From: Rhynochetos jubatus | Lineage: Eukaryota > Chordata > Aves > Eurypygiformes > Rhynochetidae | Assembly (NCBI GenBank): GCA_027574665.1 | Contig: CM050650.1 | Span: 97,375,086 to 97,439,085 of the forward strand | Direction: 5' to 3' | Length of the DNA stretch: 64,000 nt | In this document: one piece after another, positions 36,405 to 49,431 of the stretch | Numbering within the stretch: the first letter of the stretch is position 1 | How the letters are laid out: each line of letters opens with the position of its first letter | The notes under the pieces: generated by a model | Told to the model about the DNA's origin: nothing | The model's input: the letters and a program-made list of their open reading frames with translations, nothing else | Database searches by the model: none | Made by a program: the position numbers and the translations under genes

Positions 36405-38655
36405 TGGCAGAAGTCAAATATTTCTAATGGGCAAGAAATGTAATTGCCCCAGATTATGAAACTTAATTCATACAAAATAACTAAATCACTTGGAACCAAC
36501 TGATCAGTGGCTATTTTATGCAAATTTAAATCAACAACCCTTTATATTAAATATTCTGTTTTTAAAAATCTAACCAATATGAGAGTGTCAAACAAGACTA
36601 AGCATCAACAGAAATCCTCCTAGAAAGTGTGATGACTTTGGAGTTCCTCCACATGTAGAAGAATGAAAGTTGCCTTACCTTTCACAGCATGGATGCATGA
36701 ATTTTGATTTTGCTCCTCATGCTGCATTTAGTAAAATAGAAAGAGGGGCAGTGGTGGGGAGAAGAAAAGACTGAGAACTAACCATTTCCCACCAGACATT
36801 CTGGCACCATTAGATTATGAACTTCTCAGTGAGATCATGCTCCGCCATAGTGGTCATGTCCTTCCTTTCCCTGGTTTATCCTAACAATGTGGGCAATAGT
36901 GAAAATATATTCTACTTGGAAAAAAAAAAAAAAAATTCATTTAATCCTATTGGCAGTCTCATATATCAAGGTTTCTTATTTAGTGCAGTTTTAAGGGCAC
37001 AAAAAGAGAAACCATGTTTTTGAAACTTAACCTTCATTGAAGTAAATAGACATTTTGAGTACAAGAGATCTAAATTAACCTGTGAAGAACGATGATTGCA
37101 AAATACCTCTGTTCTCCATTGCATTTGTTTCCTATTCATTTTAACCAATTTCCTTTAGAAGTGGCAAAATAGGACTCAGGTTACTAATAAATTGGTTTCA
37201 CTGTTGTAAGAGAAGAGTGGTAGCCTTCATCTTAGTTTTCTATATAATTACAATAACTACTGCCACTACACTGGAAAGATGTTGAAATATCCAGGTTTGC
37301 ATGGCTGGAATATTTCTTGGATGTGTACTCCCTGAGTACTTCTCATGATCACACAGCTTGAGTTTTTGAAATGTAAAGTGTTATTTCAACAGAATTTCAT
37401 TTGGGGGAAAAAAAAGGTATTTCTTTTCACTCCACATCAAAATGAAATTAACCTCAAAAACTATTGGAAAATGGAATTGTTTTCCATATAGTCCTAATAA
37501 TCAGGTTTCTTTACAGTTGAGTTACTAAGTGCGGTAGCTACTGCAGTTCATCTTTATTGATGGAGGCATGTCTGGAAAATCCACTTCTAGTATAGTCCCT
37601 GAGATGTAGTTTAAAAACCAGTGTGTGTCAAATGTCGGTTCTGTCTGCTCTGGGACACCTCCATCAAGAAAATAAATATTCTGTCTGTGCTATATGGGCA
37701 TTTTCTAAAGCCATCCTCCAGCTTGCTTGCCCAAGATCCACAGAGGATTCAGAAAAAACAGTGCAGTAATTTTTTCAAACTACTACATGAGTAGTTTTAA
37801 ATAGACAACGCTTTCATCATCGTAAGTCAGTGAAAGGTGAAAATGCTACTTCAACCAACTGTTCCGTAAAAATCTATCATACTGCCCAGAAAAAGGAGTA
37901 CTGCTGTTGTGTAGCAATCATGAAGGAGCAAAACTTGGTGGGAAAGAGACACTTTCTTCTCTAGGTTTCCAAACTCAGCGTTCCTTTCTCAATTACACAC
38001 TGTTGATTGGTCATCCTCCTTTAAATAACTTTCTGACATGTATAGCTATTTTAAGCATGCTGACAAGGCTTTAAAATAGAAGCTAGAACATTTAGAAAAT
38101 TTAGTTATTTCCACACAACAATATGATTGCCTGTCTCCAAATACTTTGGGAATTAATTTCAAGGATCGTATCATCATAATGGATGCTTTTGATAATAAAT
38201 TAAGTACCCTTGAAATATGCTATGGTTTAAGAAATGTCATGGGTTTAATTAGATGTCTGTATTTATGACTGGAATATACTGTATCGTGGTGAGACACTGG
38301 AAACACTGGGACTGAATGCACAACTCTCCAGGAAAACTTCTACTGAAAATACTGGAATTTACCCTCAGCAACTGCAAAACTGGTCCAAATTTAGTAAAAT
38401 ATTGGCATCTTCTTGATATTTGTACCTTTATCTTCTCAAAAAGAAAGAATGTACTGACAGATGATCTGCGTAGAAGAAAATGCAATAAAGGCATTTTTTT
38501 ATGGGTAGAAATTAATATCCACTCTATTTTATTTTAGTAAATGCAGGAATTAATGAAAACAGTAGCTTTTTGGAAAGTAAAAGTTCAGTCATTTGGGGGC
38601 TTGAGGTGTTTCTGTGACAGATTTCCAGTTTATATTTCTAGTCTTGGTTTTGAAA

Positions 38656-38722
38656 TTATAATATATATCCACACACAGCCATACACCTACCCATCCTTCC
38701 ACACATATATATGTATATATAT
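38656..38722. repeat. TA/CA-rich microsatellite-like patch
   Basis: Alternating TA and CA dinucleotides with a C-rich interruption. Simple sequence. Confidence 0.7.
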
Positions 38723-39483
38723 AGTGTTCATATAACCACAAGTTTGGATACATATTCTGAAGTGCATAACATTTTGTGAACTACATAAACTAAGATAGTG
38801 AAATAATGTATTATTCTTTGTCAACAATTTCTAAAAATGTGTGGCTGTATTCAACTAAAAATGTCCTTCCTTGTACCATCAGAGTGCTTTATTTCTTAAA
38901 TATAAATAACAGTGAAGAAATAACACAAGTTAATTTTAAATTTTTTAGCAGAAAATAAAAACAGAGCTAAAAGATAAGGTTGGGATGACATCATTGAGGA
39001 AAGAGGACAGGAAGAGCAAAGAAAGACAAATGAGAAACTTTAATCTTATAAGGTGTCAAGTGGAAAAAAAAATTGGGCTGGATTACAAGAAGAAAAAATG
39101 AGAGGAGGTTGAAATCATCAATCCTGAACTCATTCTGTCAGTCAGAGATCGGAAATACCGCCTTCAGAAATCTGAGTACAGTTGATCCATTAACTTGTCA
39201 GTCGTAGAAGGATTTTAGTACACTGATTCCAAAACCTGATTTACACAAACGTAGGAGTTACCAAGTGAGGATTAGGGAAGGAGGAGGCTTGTTTGGGAAT
39301 ACAATTTTTGAAGGAGATCAAACGAGATAAAAAATGGAATGAGCAAAATAGAAAAGATAAGCTAAAGAGATGGAAAGAAGAGGAAAAAGGAAGAGAAATA
39401 AAATCTTGCTATGTCTTTTGATTATTTTCACACAGACCCTCATGTTTGCTATTTTCCTGAGAGAAGTTTTTGTCCAAAGTGAT

Positions 39484-40615
39484 TGTGTTGGGTTTGCGTG
39501 ACAAGGTTTTGGTAGCTGGGGGGGCTACAGGTGTGGCTTCTGTAAGAAGCTGCTGGAAGCTTCTTCTGAGTCCGATAGATCCAATGCCAGCCGGCTCCAA
39601 GATGGACCTGCCACTGGCCAAGGCCGAGCCTATCAGCAACAGGGGTAGCACCTTGGGGATAACATGTTTAAAAAGAAGGAACAGAAACTGTGCAACACCA
39701 GCAGCAGTCAGAAGAGAGGAGTGAGAATATGTGAGAGAAACAACTCTGCAGACACCAAAGCCAGTGGAAAAAGAGGGGAAGAAGATGCTCCAGGTGCCAG
39801 AGCAGAGGTTCCCCTGCAGGCCAGGTGAGAGGGCAGGCTGTGCCCCTGCGGCTATGGAGGGTCATGGAGGAGCAACCCCTTGCAATCCAGGGAGGACCCT
39901 ATGCCTGAGCATGTGGATACCCGAAGGAGGCTGTGACCCCATGAGAAGCCTGTGCTGGAGCAGGCCTCTAGCAGGACCTGTGGTCCCATGGGGAGAGGAG
40001 CCCAGGCTGGAGCACGTTTTGCTGGCAGGACTTGTGACCCCACAGGGGACACATGGGGACACAGAGGCTCCATGCTGGAGCAGGCTGTTCCTCAAGGACT
40101 GCACCCTGTGCAAGGGACATTTGTGGGCAACAGTAACCCACAGGAAGGACTCACATTGCAGAAGTTCATGAAGGATTGTCTTGCATGGCAGGGACCCCAC
40201 GCTGTAGCAGGGACAGAGTGTGAGGAGTCCCTGCCCCTGAGGGGGAAGGAGCAGCAGAGAGAATGTGTGATGGACTGACCACAACCCCTACCCTGTCCCC
40301 CCGTGCCACTCGAGGAGAGGAGGTAGAGAGTTTGGGAGTGAAGTTGATCTTGGAAAAAAGGGAGGGCTGTGGGGAAGGTGTTTTAAGATTTAGTTTTTAT
40401 TTTCTCATTATCCTACTCTGACTTTGATTGGTAATTTTGATTTGTAATAAATTAAACAAATGAAGTCTGTTTTGCCCATGACCGTAACTGGTGAGTGACC
40501 TCTCCTTGTCCTTATCTCAACCCATGAGCCTTTCATTATGTTTTCTTTCCCCTGGCCAGCTGAGAAGAGGAGTGGTAGAGCAGCTTTGGAGGGTACCTGG
40601 TGTCCACCCACTACA
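39484..40615 (+). mobile_element. endogenous retrovirus solo LTR with perfect 5-bp TSD
   Basis: The element starts TGTGTTGGGTTTGCG and ends CCCACTACA, giving TG...CA termini with partly inverted ends. GTGAT is repeated exactly on both flanks (39479-39483 and 40616-40620), so the boundaries are secure at 1132 bp. A 5-bp duplication is typical of ERVL-type integration, but the class is inferred. The middle carries degenerate repeats built around CTGGAGCA. An AATAAA signal lies at 40446-40451. There are no viral genes, so it is a solo LTR. Confidence 0.9.
40446..40451 (+). terminator. LTR polyadenylation signal
   Basis: AATAAA in the last quarter of the LTR. It is conserved at the equivalent place in the copy at 61776 (62622-62627). 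Confidence 0.4.
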
Positions 40616-40620
40616 GTGAT

Positions 40621-42312
40621 CAGTTGATGCCCATGTGTAACAAGTTCTTGATGCTCTAATGCCTCCTTAGATAATGAAATACCTGTGAATCTGGCTCTAT
40701 GAGCCACTAGTATGTGTGAATATTTCATGGCATGACTTGCTTGACCTACTTTACTAGTGGTTTGAAGCATTATAGTGAGCAACATACAAACATTTTCAGG
40801 CTTGAATGCTCACTTAACCTAAAACTGGAATTAAAGCTGAAATAAATAACCAGGGGCAGTCTGTGTTGGTGGAGCCAACACTTCTGAGCAGCTTCTTTCA
40901 CATAAGATGCTTCTTTCACTGTCTGCATGGCTTCTGAGGATTTATACTTGAAAATATTGGCTTCATTCCTCAGAATATTTCTGTACCATCTGTAAATTTT
41001 CCACCCCGCTATTTTGCATCGTCCATCTGTTTAGACTACACATTTTCTCATAGGTCCTGAACACAGTGTGTTATCCTAGAAAACTATGTGAAAGACTATC
41101 TTTTGGTCTCAGAGCCTTGCAATTTTCGAAGGCATTTATTTTCTCACAATCACTACAAGGTGAGGAGATAGCAGTTCTCTTCATTATTTGAGGCAGAAGT
41201 CTAATACAAAAAGATGCTTAATGCAAAAGTATTTTACTCAAACTTCCTCAGTTTTGCGGACACATAATCCTGCAATTTGTGTACTGTTTGAATTTCTGCC
41301 ACTGAGTTGCTTCTGCCACCTTATACTGGATATCACTGCATTGCTTGGGGACCTACACTGAAAACTTACCTCCTGACAGGATTGTCAAACCAGGCATCTT
41401 CCCAGCTATCTTCTCTTAGGGGAGTGATTTAGAGGATGCGCTCAGACCATTTCTGATGAAAGATAAAGACTGTGTGGTAGTGGATATACACATTCCCTCC
41501 AAAAAAAGCAATAGTTAGGGCACTTGTGAGAAGAAAAAACGTATATTCAAATTTTCATTTTAATATATCAGGATCTGGAGAAGCCTTCCCCTTTTATGTA
41601 AGAACACAAAATCAACAGAATATATAGGAGAGAAAAAAACCCACACATTTGTTAACATAATGTACTTATTCACTGGTACAGAGAAAAAAGACCACAGAGT
41701 AGTTTTAAACGGAGATATATGAGACTCAGACTTCTGTTTCAGTATATTTTATGTTTTTCAACAACTTTGAAAAGTAAGACTTTCAGATGAAGTATTGGGC
41801 TAAATGGAACAAGCCACTGAAACTGATTTCTATAAGCAGAAGATAAAATCTGCAAAATTTGAAAAATCACATATTTCAAAAATCACAGTAGGCAGGAATG
41901 ACACATTAACAGGTACTGATGTATCAAAACAGAGGAAGAATCACCTCAGTCTTTAGGCTGATGACAACCTATCCTGAGCATAATTAACGTAGTGACTTGG
42001 CATTTTTGGCAGAATTAAATGGCAACGGGATATCCCCAATCTGTTACTGTAAGCAAGAAAGAAGAGTTTCATATTCTGCCACTCATCTTGCATTTGCCAT
42101 AGATGTTTTTTACATCATAACCCCCCTGACAGACATGAAAAATTAATGATGGGTCTTCAGAATTTGTCTGTGCACTACCCCACATCCAGGATGTATGTGG
42201 AAGTCTATCCATATCACCACTAGAGCCTTCTGGATGTAAATTAAAAGAAATTAAACATTACTAAAGCCATGCAATAGTATCCAGGACTATAGTGCTATAA
42301 TCAGCAAAGACG
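40621..42312. other. unique DNA with a possible ancient CR1 scrap
   Basis: No gene is recognised. The interval 40970-41075 has weak ordered similarity to an old CR1/L3 ORF2 region (TGTACCATCTGTAAATTTTC followed by an ACCCCGCTATTTT block), in reverse orientation. It is too short to be sure. Confidence 0.35.
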
Positions 42313-42428
42313 GCATAGAATCATAGAACAGTTTGTGTCGGAAGAGACCTTTAAAGGTCATCTAGTCCAATCTTCTGCAACCAGCAGGGACCTCTTCCAC
42401 TAGATCAGGTTGCTCAGAGCCCCATTCA
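42313..42428 (-). mobile_element. short CR1 LINE 3' fragment
   Basis: It opens with CATAGAATCATAGAACAGTT, continues to a GGTCATCTAGTCCAATCTTC block and ends after AGATCAGGTTGCTCAGAGCC. This older subfamily differs from the copies at 10851 and 28766. Only the last ~115 bp of the element is present. Confidence 0.9.
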
Positions 42429-44938
42429 TGTGAAGCTCTGTCAAAAGTGCGTGGAAGGATGCTCAGCTCACTGTAAAACTCCACAGGTTTCAACTTCAGC
42501 TATGGTGATGGAGAAGGGGGTGCCCATCTGGGAGGAGGTATTCCCATGGGACTGCTCCTGCTGCAGTGCCTGTGCAGCATTCTTTCCTCTGCTTCCCACC
42601 GTAACCACTGGGAGGGAGCACAGCAGATGTTTCTTCCTGGAGCTCTGTGCAGTGACCCAAATCAGGGGAAACAAACACACGCAGAACAAAGTTTCAAAGG
42701 GTGTTTGTGTGTAACAGCAGGAAGAATAACCAGGACTTCATTCAAAAATCAACAGCTTAGTGATGTTTAAGATGAGTAAGATGATAGATTTTAAAAGCAA
42801 CATTGTGACATCTACAATATGTTACAATTTGTTTTCATGCTGAATTATATGAGATTCTGGACTACACCGCGAACACCATACACAAACCAGAAATGAAATT
42901 AAGGGACTGCACAGGTCTGAACAGTCAGCAATTAACCGCTATTAAAACCCCAAAGTCTTGATTTCCACTTGTGATTTAACAACTATGCAGTCATAGTAAG
43001 CTTATAAGCAAGACTAGCATGAAAAAAAGGCAGATTTAATCTCGTTCTTTGGAAACTGGGAGTATTTTATTCAGCAGTGAAACTATCGGCAGTCAAATGT
43101 GGGGGAAATTTACATTATCGTTAGATATGAATGTTGCTATGTGACTAAACAAGAGATTTCAGATATCATTGTTATGAGGACTTCCAAGAACAAGAGTTTA
43201 CTCTCACTCTGAAAAGAAAGAATGCAATCTGATCTGGTACAATAGAAATATCTGAATATTTTTCCATGGTATGTTATCTGTAAATAATGGAAAATTTATG
43301 GGAGCTAAACAGTAAATAATTGCTTCAGACATACTGAATTTCATGTCAAATAGGCTGCCCATTGTTAAACTTTCAGGAAACATTAACCAAGAGTATGGCA
43401 CCCTGTTACTCTAAGCATAGATACCACCAAAAAACTAGAGCAGTTATGAATATGCCACGTTTTGTCTGTTTGAAAGAGTTCTACTACACAAAATGAAACT
43501 TTAATTCAAAAAAATATAATTTATGCATGAATTAAAAATATTTTATGCTGTTAATTGAAAAAAGTGAGAAAAATTACAAATTGGTCACAGTAAAAATGTT
43601 GTCAATTCTGAAAAATAGATAGACATTAATAAACAAACTGTTGCAGCAATATGATTTAAGGGCACATAAAAAGAAAGACCAGTGGCATCTAGAGCAAGAT
43701 GTATGCATGATGGTGATCGTTGGCTAAACATTAAGACCCTTAAATTTAGGTTTTTATATTTAGATGCAGAGGCATGCCTATGGCCCCATTATAGTAGATG
43801 GAAATCTAATCACCACAGTTGGAATCTAAAGAGCAGTTCAGTTCACCTTAGACCAGACATTAAGGCTATGACCTTACTGGGAAATGAGATAGTTCCACAG
43901 CTGAGATACCAGTAACACCTAAATTTAGGTGCCTTAATCTCATACTCAGTGCAGTCAGACATCAAAAACCTTTGTATGGCAGCTGTAAGTGCCTCATTTC
44001 AGCAAGCCATCCTGGCTATTTCCTTGGTACTCAGAGTTCTGGATTCTGTGCTGTCTCAGTTTAAGCAGCTCAGTGCTTGGCTTCTACTTTGCTATAGTAG
44101 GATCCAAAAAATATCCAAAACAGCTGTGAAGTCTTCAGAAGGATCCAGTCTGAAAACTTTGCTCTAGATATGCTTAACTCCACATAAAGATTTGAGATCC
44201 TTCAAATTCAGTCAGAGCTCTTGCTCTACTTTCTAAACCATAGCTAATAGAAGAGATAATAATGATAACTCTCTTATCAAGAAATAATTTAATCAGTACA
44301 ATGACTTTATAACCTCATGCTCAAGGCACTCAGAGAAGGAACAAGCTTCTTAAAGAAGTTCTTTGCTCAAGCGATTATTCATTCATTTTGACTGGTCCCT
44401 CTTTGGGAACCATTTCCAACCATTTCAATATGAACATTCCTTTTCTCCTCAGTTTTGTCAGAAATTTATGTAAAAAAACCACTTGATGTGAGAACTTACA
44501 GAATATTATTTTAAACAAAACTGATTTCAGTCAGCCCTAGGTTTTCACTCACTCATGCCTTCATACTCACAAGCACAGTGGTATATCCAAGTGGTCTCGC
44601 AAGGATTGTCTGTGTGTTATGTGGATGAAAAAGGATATTTGTTTCAGATTTTAATTTCCCTTTCCATGAACCTTAGACAATGTGTTGCCTGTTGTATTTG
44701 TTTCCTCATCTGAGGTATCTTTAAGGTTACAATCTGCTTTCTTGTTAGAATAAGAGGAACAGGAATGGTACTTACAATATGTGATGTATCTTTATTGCCA
44801 AGCTGTTGTTATCTGAACATGGGCCCTCTGATCTTGACAAAAACACATTCCTTGGTCTTTGCCAGTTTGATTGCTGTCAGTTTTGTCCTTTGTCATGAAC
44901 AAAGACACTTCTTTTAGCTCTTGCTCTATTGTGTCTTA
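42429..44938. other. unique AT-rich DNA
   Basis: No gene is recognised. A GC-richer patch at 42480-42660 follows the CR1 fragment directly, but its frames match nothing I know. Confidence 0.45.
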
Positions 44939-45628
44939 CAGAATCATGGAAAAATTTGGGCTGAAAGGGACCTTCAAAGGCCATCTAGTCCAATCTCCCT
45001 GTAATGAGCTGGGTCATCTTCAACTAGATCAGGTTTCTCAGAGCCCTGTCCCACCTGACCTTGAATGTTTCCTGAGGTGGTGGGGGGCATCTTCCACCTC
45101 TCTGGGCAACCTGTTGTAGGGTTTCACCACCCTCACTGTAAAATATTTCTTCCTTATATGTAGTCTGAATCTACACTTCTTTTTTTAGTTTAAAACCATT
45201 ACCCCTTGTCCTGTCACAACAGGCTCTGCTAATAAGTCTATCCCTATCTTTCTTATAAACCCCCTTTAAGTACTGAAAGGCCACAATAAGGTTTCCCTGG
45301 ATCCTTCTCTTCTCCAGGCTGAACAAGCCCAGCTCTCTCAGCCTGTCCCCATAGCAGAGGTGCTCCAGCCCTCTGAGCATCTCCATGGCCTCCTCTGGAC
45401 TTGCTCCAACTGGTCGATATCCTTCTTATGCTGAGGGCTCCACAGCTGGACACAGCACTCCAGGTGGGGTCTCACGAGAGCAGAGTAGAGGGGGAGAATC
45501 CCCTCCCTCGACCTGCTGGCCACACTTCTCTGGATACCGTCCAGGTTGGCTTTCTGAGCTGTGAGCACATATTGTCAGCTCATGTTCAGCTTTTCATCCA
45601 CCAATACGCCCAAGTCCTTCCTGTGGTG
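44939..45628 (-). mobile_element. CR1 LINE 3' end with part of ORF2
   Basis: In reverse orientation it opens with a worn terminal repeat (CAGAATCATGGA) and GGCCATCTAGTCCAATCTCC. It runs through GGCTGAACAAGCCCAG and enters ORF2, where the minus-strand translation shows [20 protein letters not shown] and [10 protein letters not shown]. It is the same size class as the copy at 28766 but of another subfamily. 5'-truncated and inactive. Confidence 0.94.
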
Positions 45629-45948
45629 CTTTTGCACACAAACTTTTCTGTATGTCATTCAGCCCATACCAATCTTAGTATTTCTGTTACAACTCTCTAC
45701 TGTTGATTTCTACTGAAACTTCCATCACTGAAAGTTTCTAAGGACAGAATAGACAAACTTCGTCACGTGTGACAAAGCTTATCCTGAACTGCAGCATAAA
45801 GACTAAATGACCTTCTGCAATCCTTTCTGAGACTGTTTCCTATTGTTTTGTTAGTATCGTGTATAAGTCACAATTATAAGATGCTGAAATTCTCATGGCG
45901 TCAGATTACCATAGATATATACACATATATAGTAGTGTGTGTATGCAA

Positions 45949-45955
<7 letters not shown>

Positions 45956-45983
<28 letters not shown>
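45956..45983. repeat. (TA)n microsatellite
   Basis: About 14 uninterrupted TA units, preceded by an interrupted TA/TG-rich stretch from 45913. Likely length-polymorphic. Confidence 0.9.
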
Positions 45984-45988
<5 letters not shown>

Positions 45989-46471
45989 CTTGTTAGTGAA
46001 AGAGCTCTCAAGTTGATGTTTTAAAAGAGATGATACAAAAGCAAAAGCTGTTCTTCATGTTGTACATTTCAATGAGTCTCAACAAAAAAGAATCTAGAGT
46101 GTCCTATTAAAACAAGACAGTATTTTGTTTCTGGTGGAATTTTAATACGAATTTATAAAAGTTACAGGTTTGAGAACATAGGGTTTATTTGATTTTAGAT
46201 GTAATTATGAAGTCTAGTGATAAAAGCAGTTATGCCATATCTGTGCAAAGCGAAATATCTGGTAGAGCAGATTAGGGCCAATTCAGCAGGTACTTGCAAG
46301 GTCAGGTCACGAATGGTCAGTGCCTGCATTGCAAAAATCATATGCTATACCTTTATGACAGTTTTTCTTGTGTATTTTATTTGATCTTCTGGGTTGGCTT
46401 GTGTCTAACCTTACCTTTACTCTCCACAAATCTGCCATAACCAGTGCTTTTCTATCTGTGTTTTGCTTCAG

Positions 46472-46599
46472 AGTTCAGCCGCTGCCCCAGGAGGCAGCTG
46501 CACTGGAAGCTGACTGCCAGATGCAGCCACTGCTTCTATCTAACTTTCCACCTGGGCTGGAATGACAGCATAAACACTGCGCTGGAAGGACTTTTGCAG
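46472..46599 (+). other. candidate internal exon
   Basis: The segment follows a pyrimidine-rich tract ending TGTTTTGCTTCAG, a good 3' splice site, and ends TTTTGCAG before GTGATG, an acceptable donor with a weak +5 base. Length is 128 nt. One frame is open throughout and encodes a peptide with RCPRRQLHWKLTARCSH and NTALEGLLQ. I do not recognise a family, and a second frame is open over much of it. It could be an exon of a plus-strand gene or lncRNA, or chance. Confidence 0.2.
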
Positions 46600-49391
46600 G
46601 TGATGATATTTCTGTTTCAAGCGTGTGTGTACTGACATGTGCTCAGGCACTGAATCACTGCTGACTTCAGTGGGACACAGCGCGGCAACGGTGCAGTCCA
46701 GACTGACTGGCTGGCTGGGACCTGCTATCTTCTTTACCACCTCTGTTGGTACTGTCCTCATTCCACACAATTTCTGAGTTTCTAAAGAGAAAAATGAAAG
46801 TTAGCAGATAGTTGTGCTATAAGAATTGTGAACAGATGCAGAAGTTTCAAATGGGGACAGTGACATTCCTGTGTATCACATGCTAAGGAAGAATGAGTAG
46901 GCTGTTAGCAATTCTTTTCCTGGGCCTGTGTTAGGTCTTGGAGAATTGGTTTCATTTCCTACTATGCTGTGCTGTGAGCTCAGGAGTGTCTTTCACCTTG
47001 ATCTTCTGGAATATCTAAGACACAGTCAACCCTAGCACAACAAGGTGAGCCACTGATCTGTTTCAGACAAGGATATGAAAATGTGTGTTTGCTCAAGCCA
47101 AGAGAAGACTGGGTGCATATGCCTATTAATGTTTCAAAGCATGGTACTCCAAGGAAATACAAGTGTCCAGGCGAGAGTTACTATCATCAGTTGGTCAGTG
47201 GAAAAGCAAAGTTTCACAAAGTGTGCATGACATGGGAGGATTGGCAATGTGTTTGTGTCTGCTGGATAGCCTTCTGCAAGGAGGGGGTTATCACTCCTTC
47301 CCTGGAGATTAACTGATTCTTCCTGGGGAGAGAAGTTTCCAGAGGTGATAAGATAGGTCAAGGGGAAGAGATTGAAGAGTGGTAGTAAAAAGCTTGGTGC
47401 CTGCACATCAAGGAAAGGCTTTGTTCAGTCTGTGAAATAAGTAATTCAGTGACTGTAATGTGCAAGGACATTTTATATGGGGCATATGTGGGCTTTGCAC
47501 AGACAGGCCACAGCTCCAGAGATGAAATGGAGCCTTGTGTGGTATTCTGGACTGGGCTTCATAGCTCTAACTTCATAACTATATCTCTAGAATCAGAATG
47601 GGTGTAAATCCAACTTGTAAGATATCCTGTCTGCAGAACACCCAGCGCGTGGTTGCGTGCTCATAAAATGGAAAAGTTAGAAGCCAAAACATATACATTC
47701 TGATACATGTGCATACTCGTGGAAGAGGACCAACAGTACTGCTCACCTGGGCTAGCTGTAAAGCTCTCTATAGACACTGAAGCTATTTTCCTTAGTCTTT
47801 GCTGTAGCAAATAGCCTTACACATTAGGAGATGCTTGTGCACTATTCAGAAAAGCCATGAACAGACCTAGAAACAAGGTCTTTATCACCAGGAAGGATAA
47901 AGCAATCTTCTCATAATTTGGAAGATCTCATAGGTGTTTCTGCAGACCTTTAAAATGTTCTTCCTTTCTTGACATCCCTCAGGTGTCCACAGTGTTCCTT
48001 CAGCAAAGGAGTGAGGCAAACAGCTAAAGTCAGTAACGGCTTCAAACATTCATTTAATCCTCCTCTGTACTCGGGACATCAAACTTGAGAGCACTGGATG
48101 GCTGTTCGGAATATGGCTTTAATATCTCACAGGGGATGTGGATAAAAGGCATCCGCAGAAGTATATACTTCCATTGGAGCCAGCCCTAGATCTCAAGCTT
48201 TGTTATTCAGTGTATGACACTGTCGGGGAAGTGGTGTTTTTTGTCTGATCCAGTTGAGTCTAGACAAAGAACTTGTTCAGAAGAAAGCTGTTCTGGATGA
48301 GGTATCAGCATCTGAAAGACATCAACATGCAGCTGTATCTTACTGTATTTACCAGTTACTCAGAATGTAGGGTTACATTTATCAAAATGCATTTATTAGC
48401 AGTTTATCAAATGTGTAGTGGAGACCTGCCTTGGCAGTGAGGTATTTCATTTCTTCTAAGTTCTAACAAGATGTGCTGCCAACAGACTGTGATTGCGAAC
48501 ACCTCAGTGCTAACAACCTAACAGGAAAAAAAATGGGAGGAATGGTGGTTACATTATCCTATTGCTTAGGGGTTGGGAAAGAAACATGGTTACAAAGAGT
48601 TTGAATAAGCTAGTATCACAATGCAAAGACAATAAAGCGTAGCAAAAGAACAAGCAGAAACACTTCCACGGTACTCAAAGGATTAAACGGTTTATTTGTG
48701 TGCCTCTGAAAATATAGAAGACACAGCAGGACTGAAATACTAGACTGACAAACCAGCTGATTTCAGAACAAAGGGGAAGGTTCAAGGCAGGAGCATGGTA
48801 AAAAGTGTGGTCTACCCATAGACAAAGAATGAGAAACAGGATATAAACAAATTCTTTCCAATTTCATAGCTGTATCAGCCTCCCAAAAAACTTCAGAACA
48901 GAACTGATTCTTTCCTTTTGCAGATGCACCCTATTTCTGAGGCACAGGTAAAACCAAAACTAGAAAAAGGAGTGAATTCAGCAAATACGATCAGAATGTT
49001 TATGGGCATATTGGTTTTGTCACTTAATTCTAAGTTAGCAGTTATCTCATGAGTGGGCAGAAAAGGACAGCTGGAGTAAAAACCTTTTACAAGATTTCAG
49101 CTAATCAGTCCTTTCCAGTTTGGGGGTGGTATTGTTAGGTGGCATGTGAGTGAATCTCCACCTCAGCAATCCATCAATGTGTAAACACTACGAATGATGA
49201 ACTTAGCTTTGAAAGAGCAAATTAAAACATTATTTTCTCTCATTTATTTGTTTGCTTTTGTAGTGAGAAAGCTGTAATTTAAAAAGGATTAATCTATGGT
49301 CTGTCTGATTGTGTGGCAGGCATATTGAATGGTAAATTCATTAGGTTGGAATTTGCCCTGCTGAATGGATAAATACAGTAATTTACAGACA

Positions 49392-49431
49392 ATTAGTTGC
49401 TTGCTGATGTCATTAGTTGCTTGCCGATGTC
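49392..49431 (+). repeat. 20-bp tandem duplication
   Basis: ATTAGTTGCTTGCTGATGTC is followed at once by the same unit with a single change (T to C at unit position 14). This looks like a recent local slippage or duplication. Confidence 0.9.

Larger units (their letters stand above)
29477..39478. other. 10 kb of repeat-poor AT-rich DNA
   Basis: This is the longest stretch without a recognisable mobile element. No exon with both coding character and splice sites was found. It contains a 16-A run (36920-36935), an alternating TA/CA microsatellite-like patch (38656-38722) and an isolated E-box palindrome (36395-36404). Low repeat density can reflect constraint, for example in an intron or a regulatory desert. 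Confidence 0.45.

Noticed and set aside
47083..47316. A 77-codon plus-strand frame with cysteine-rich end
   Set aside because: No domain, no splice signals framing it, and other frames of similar size occur nearby.
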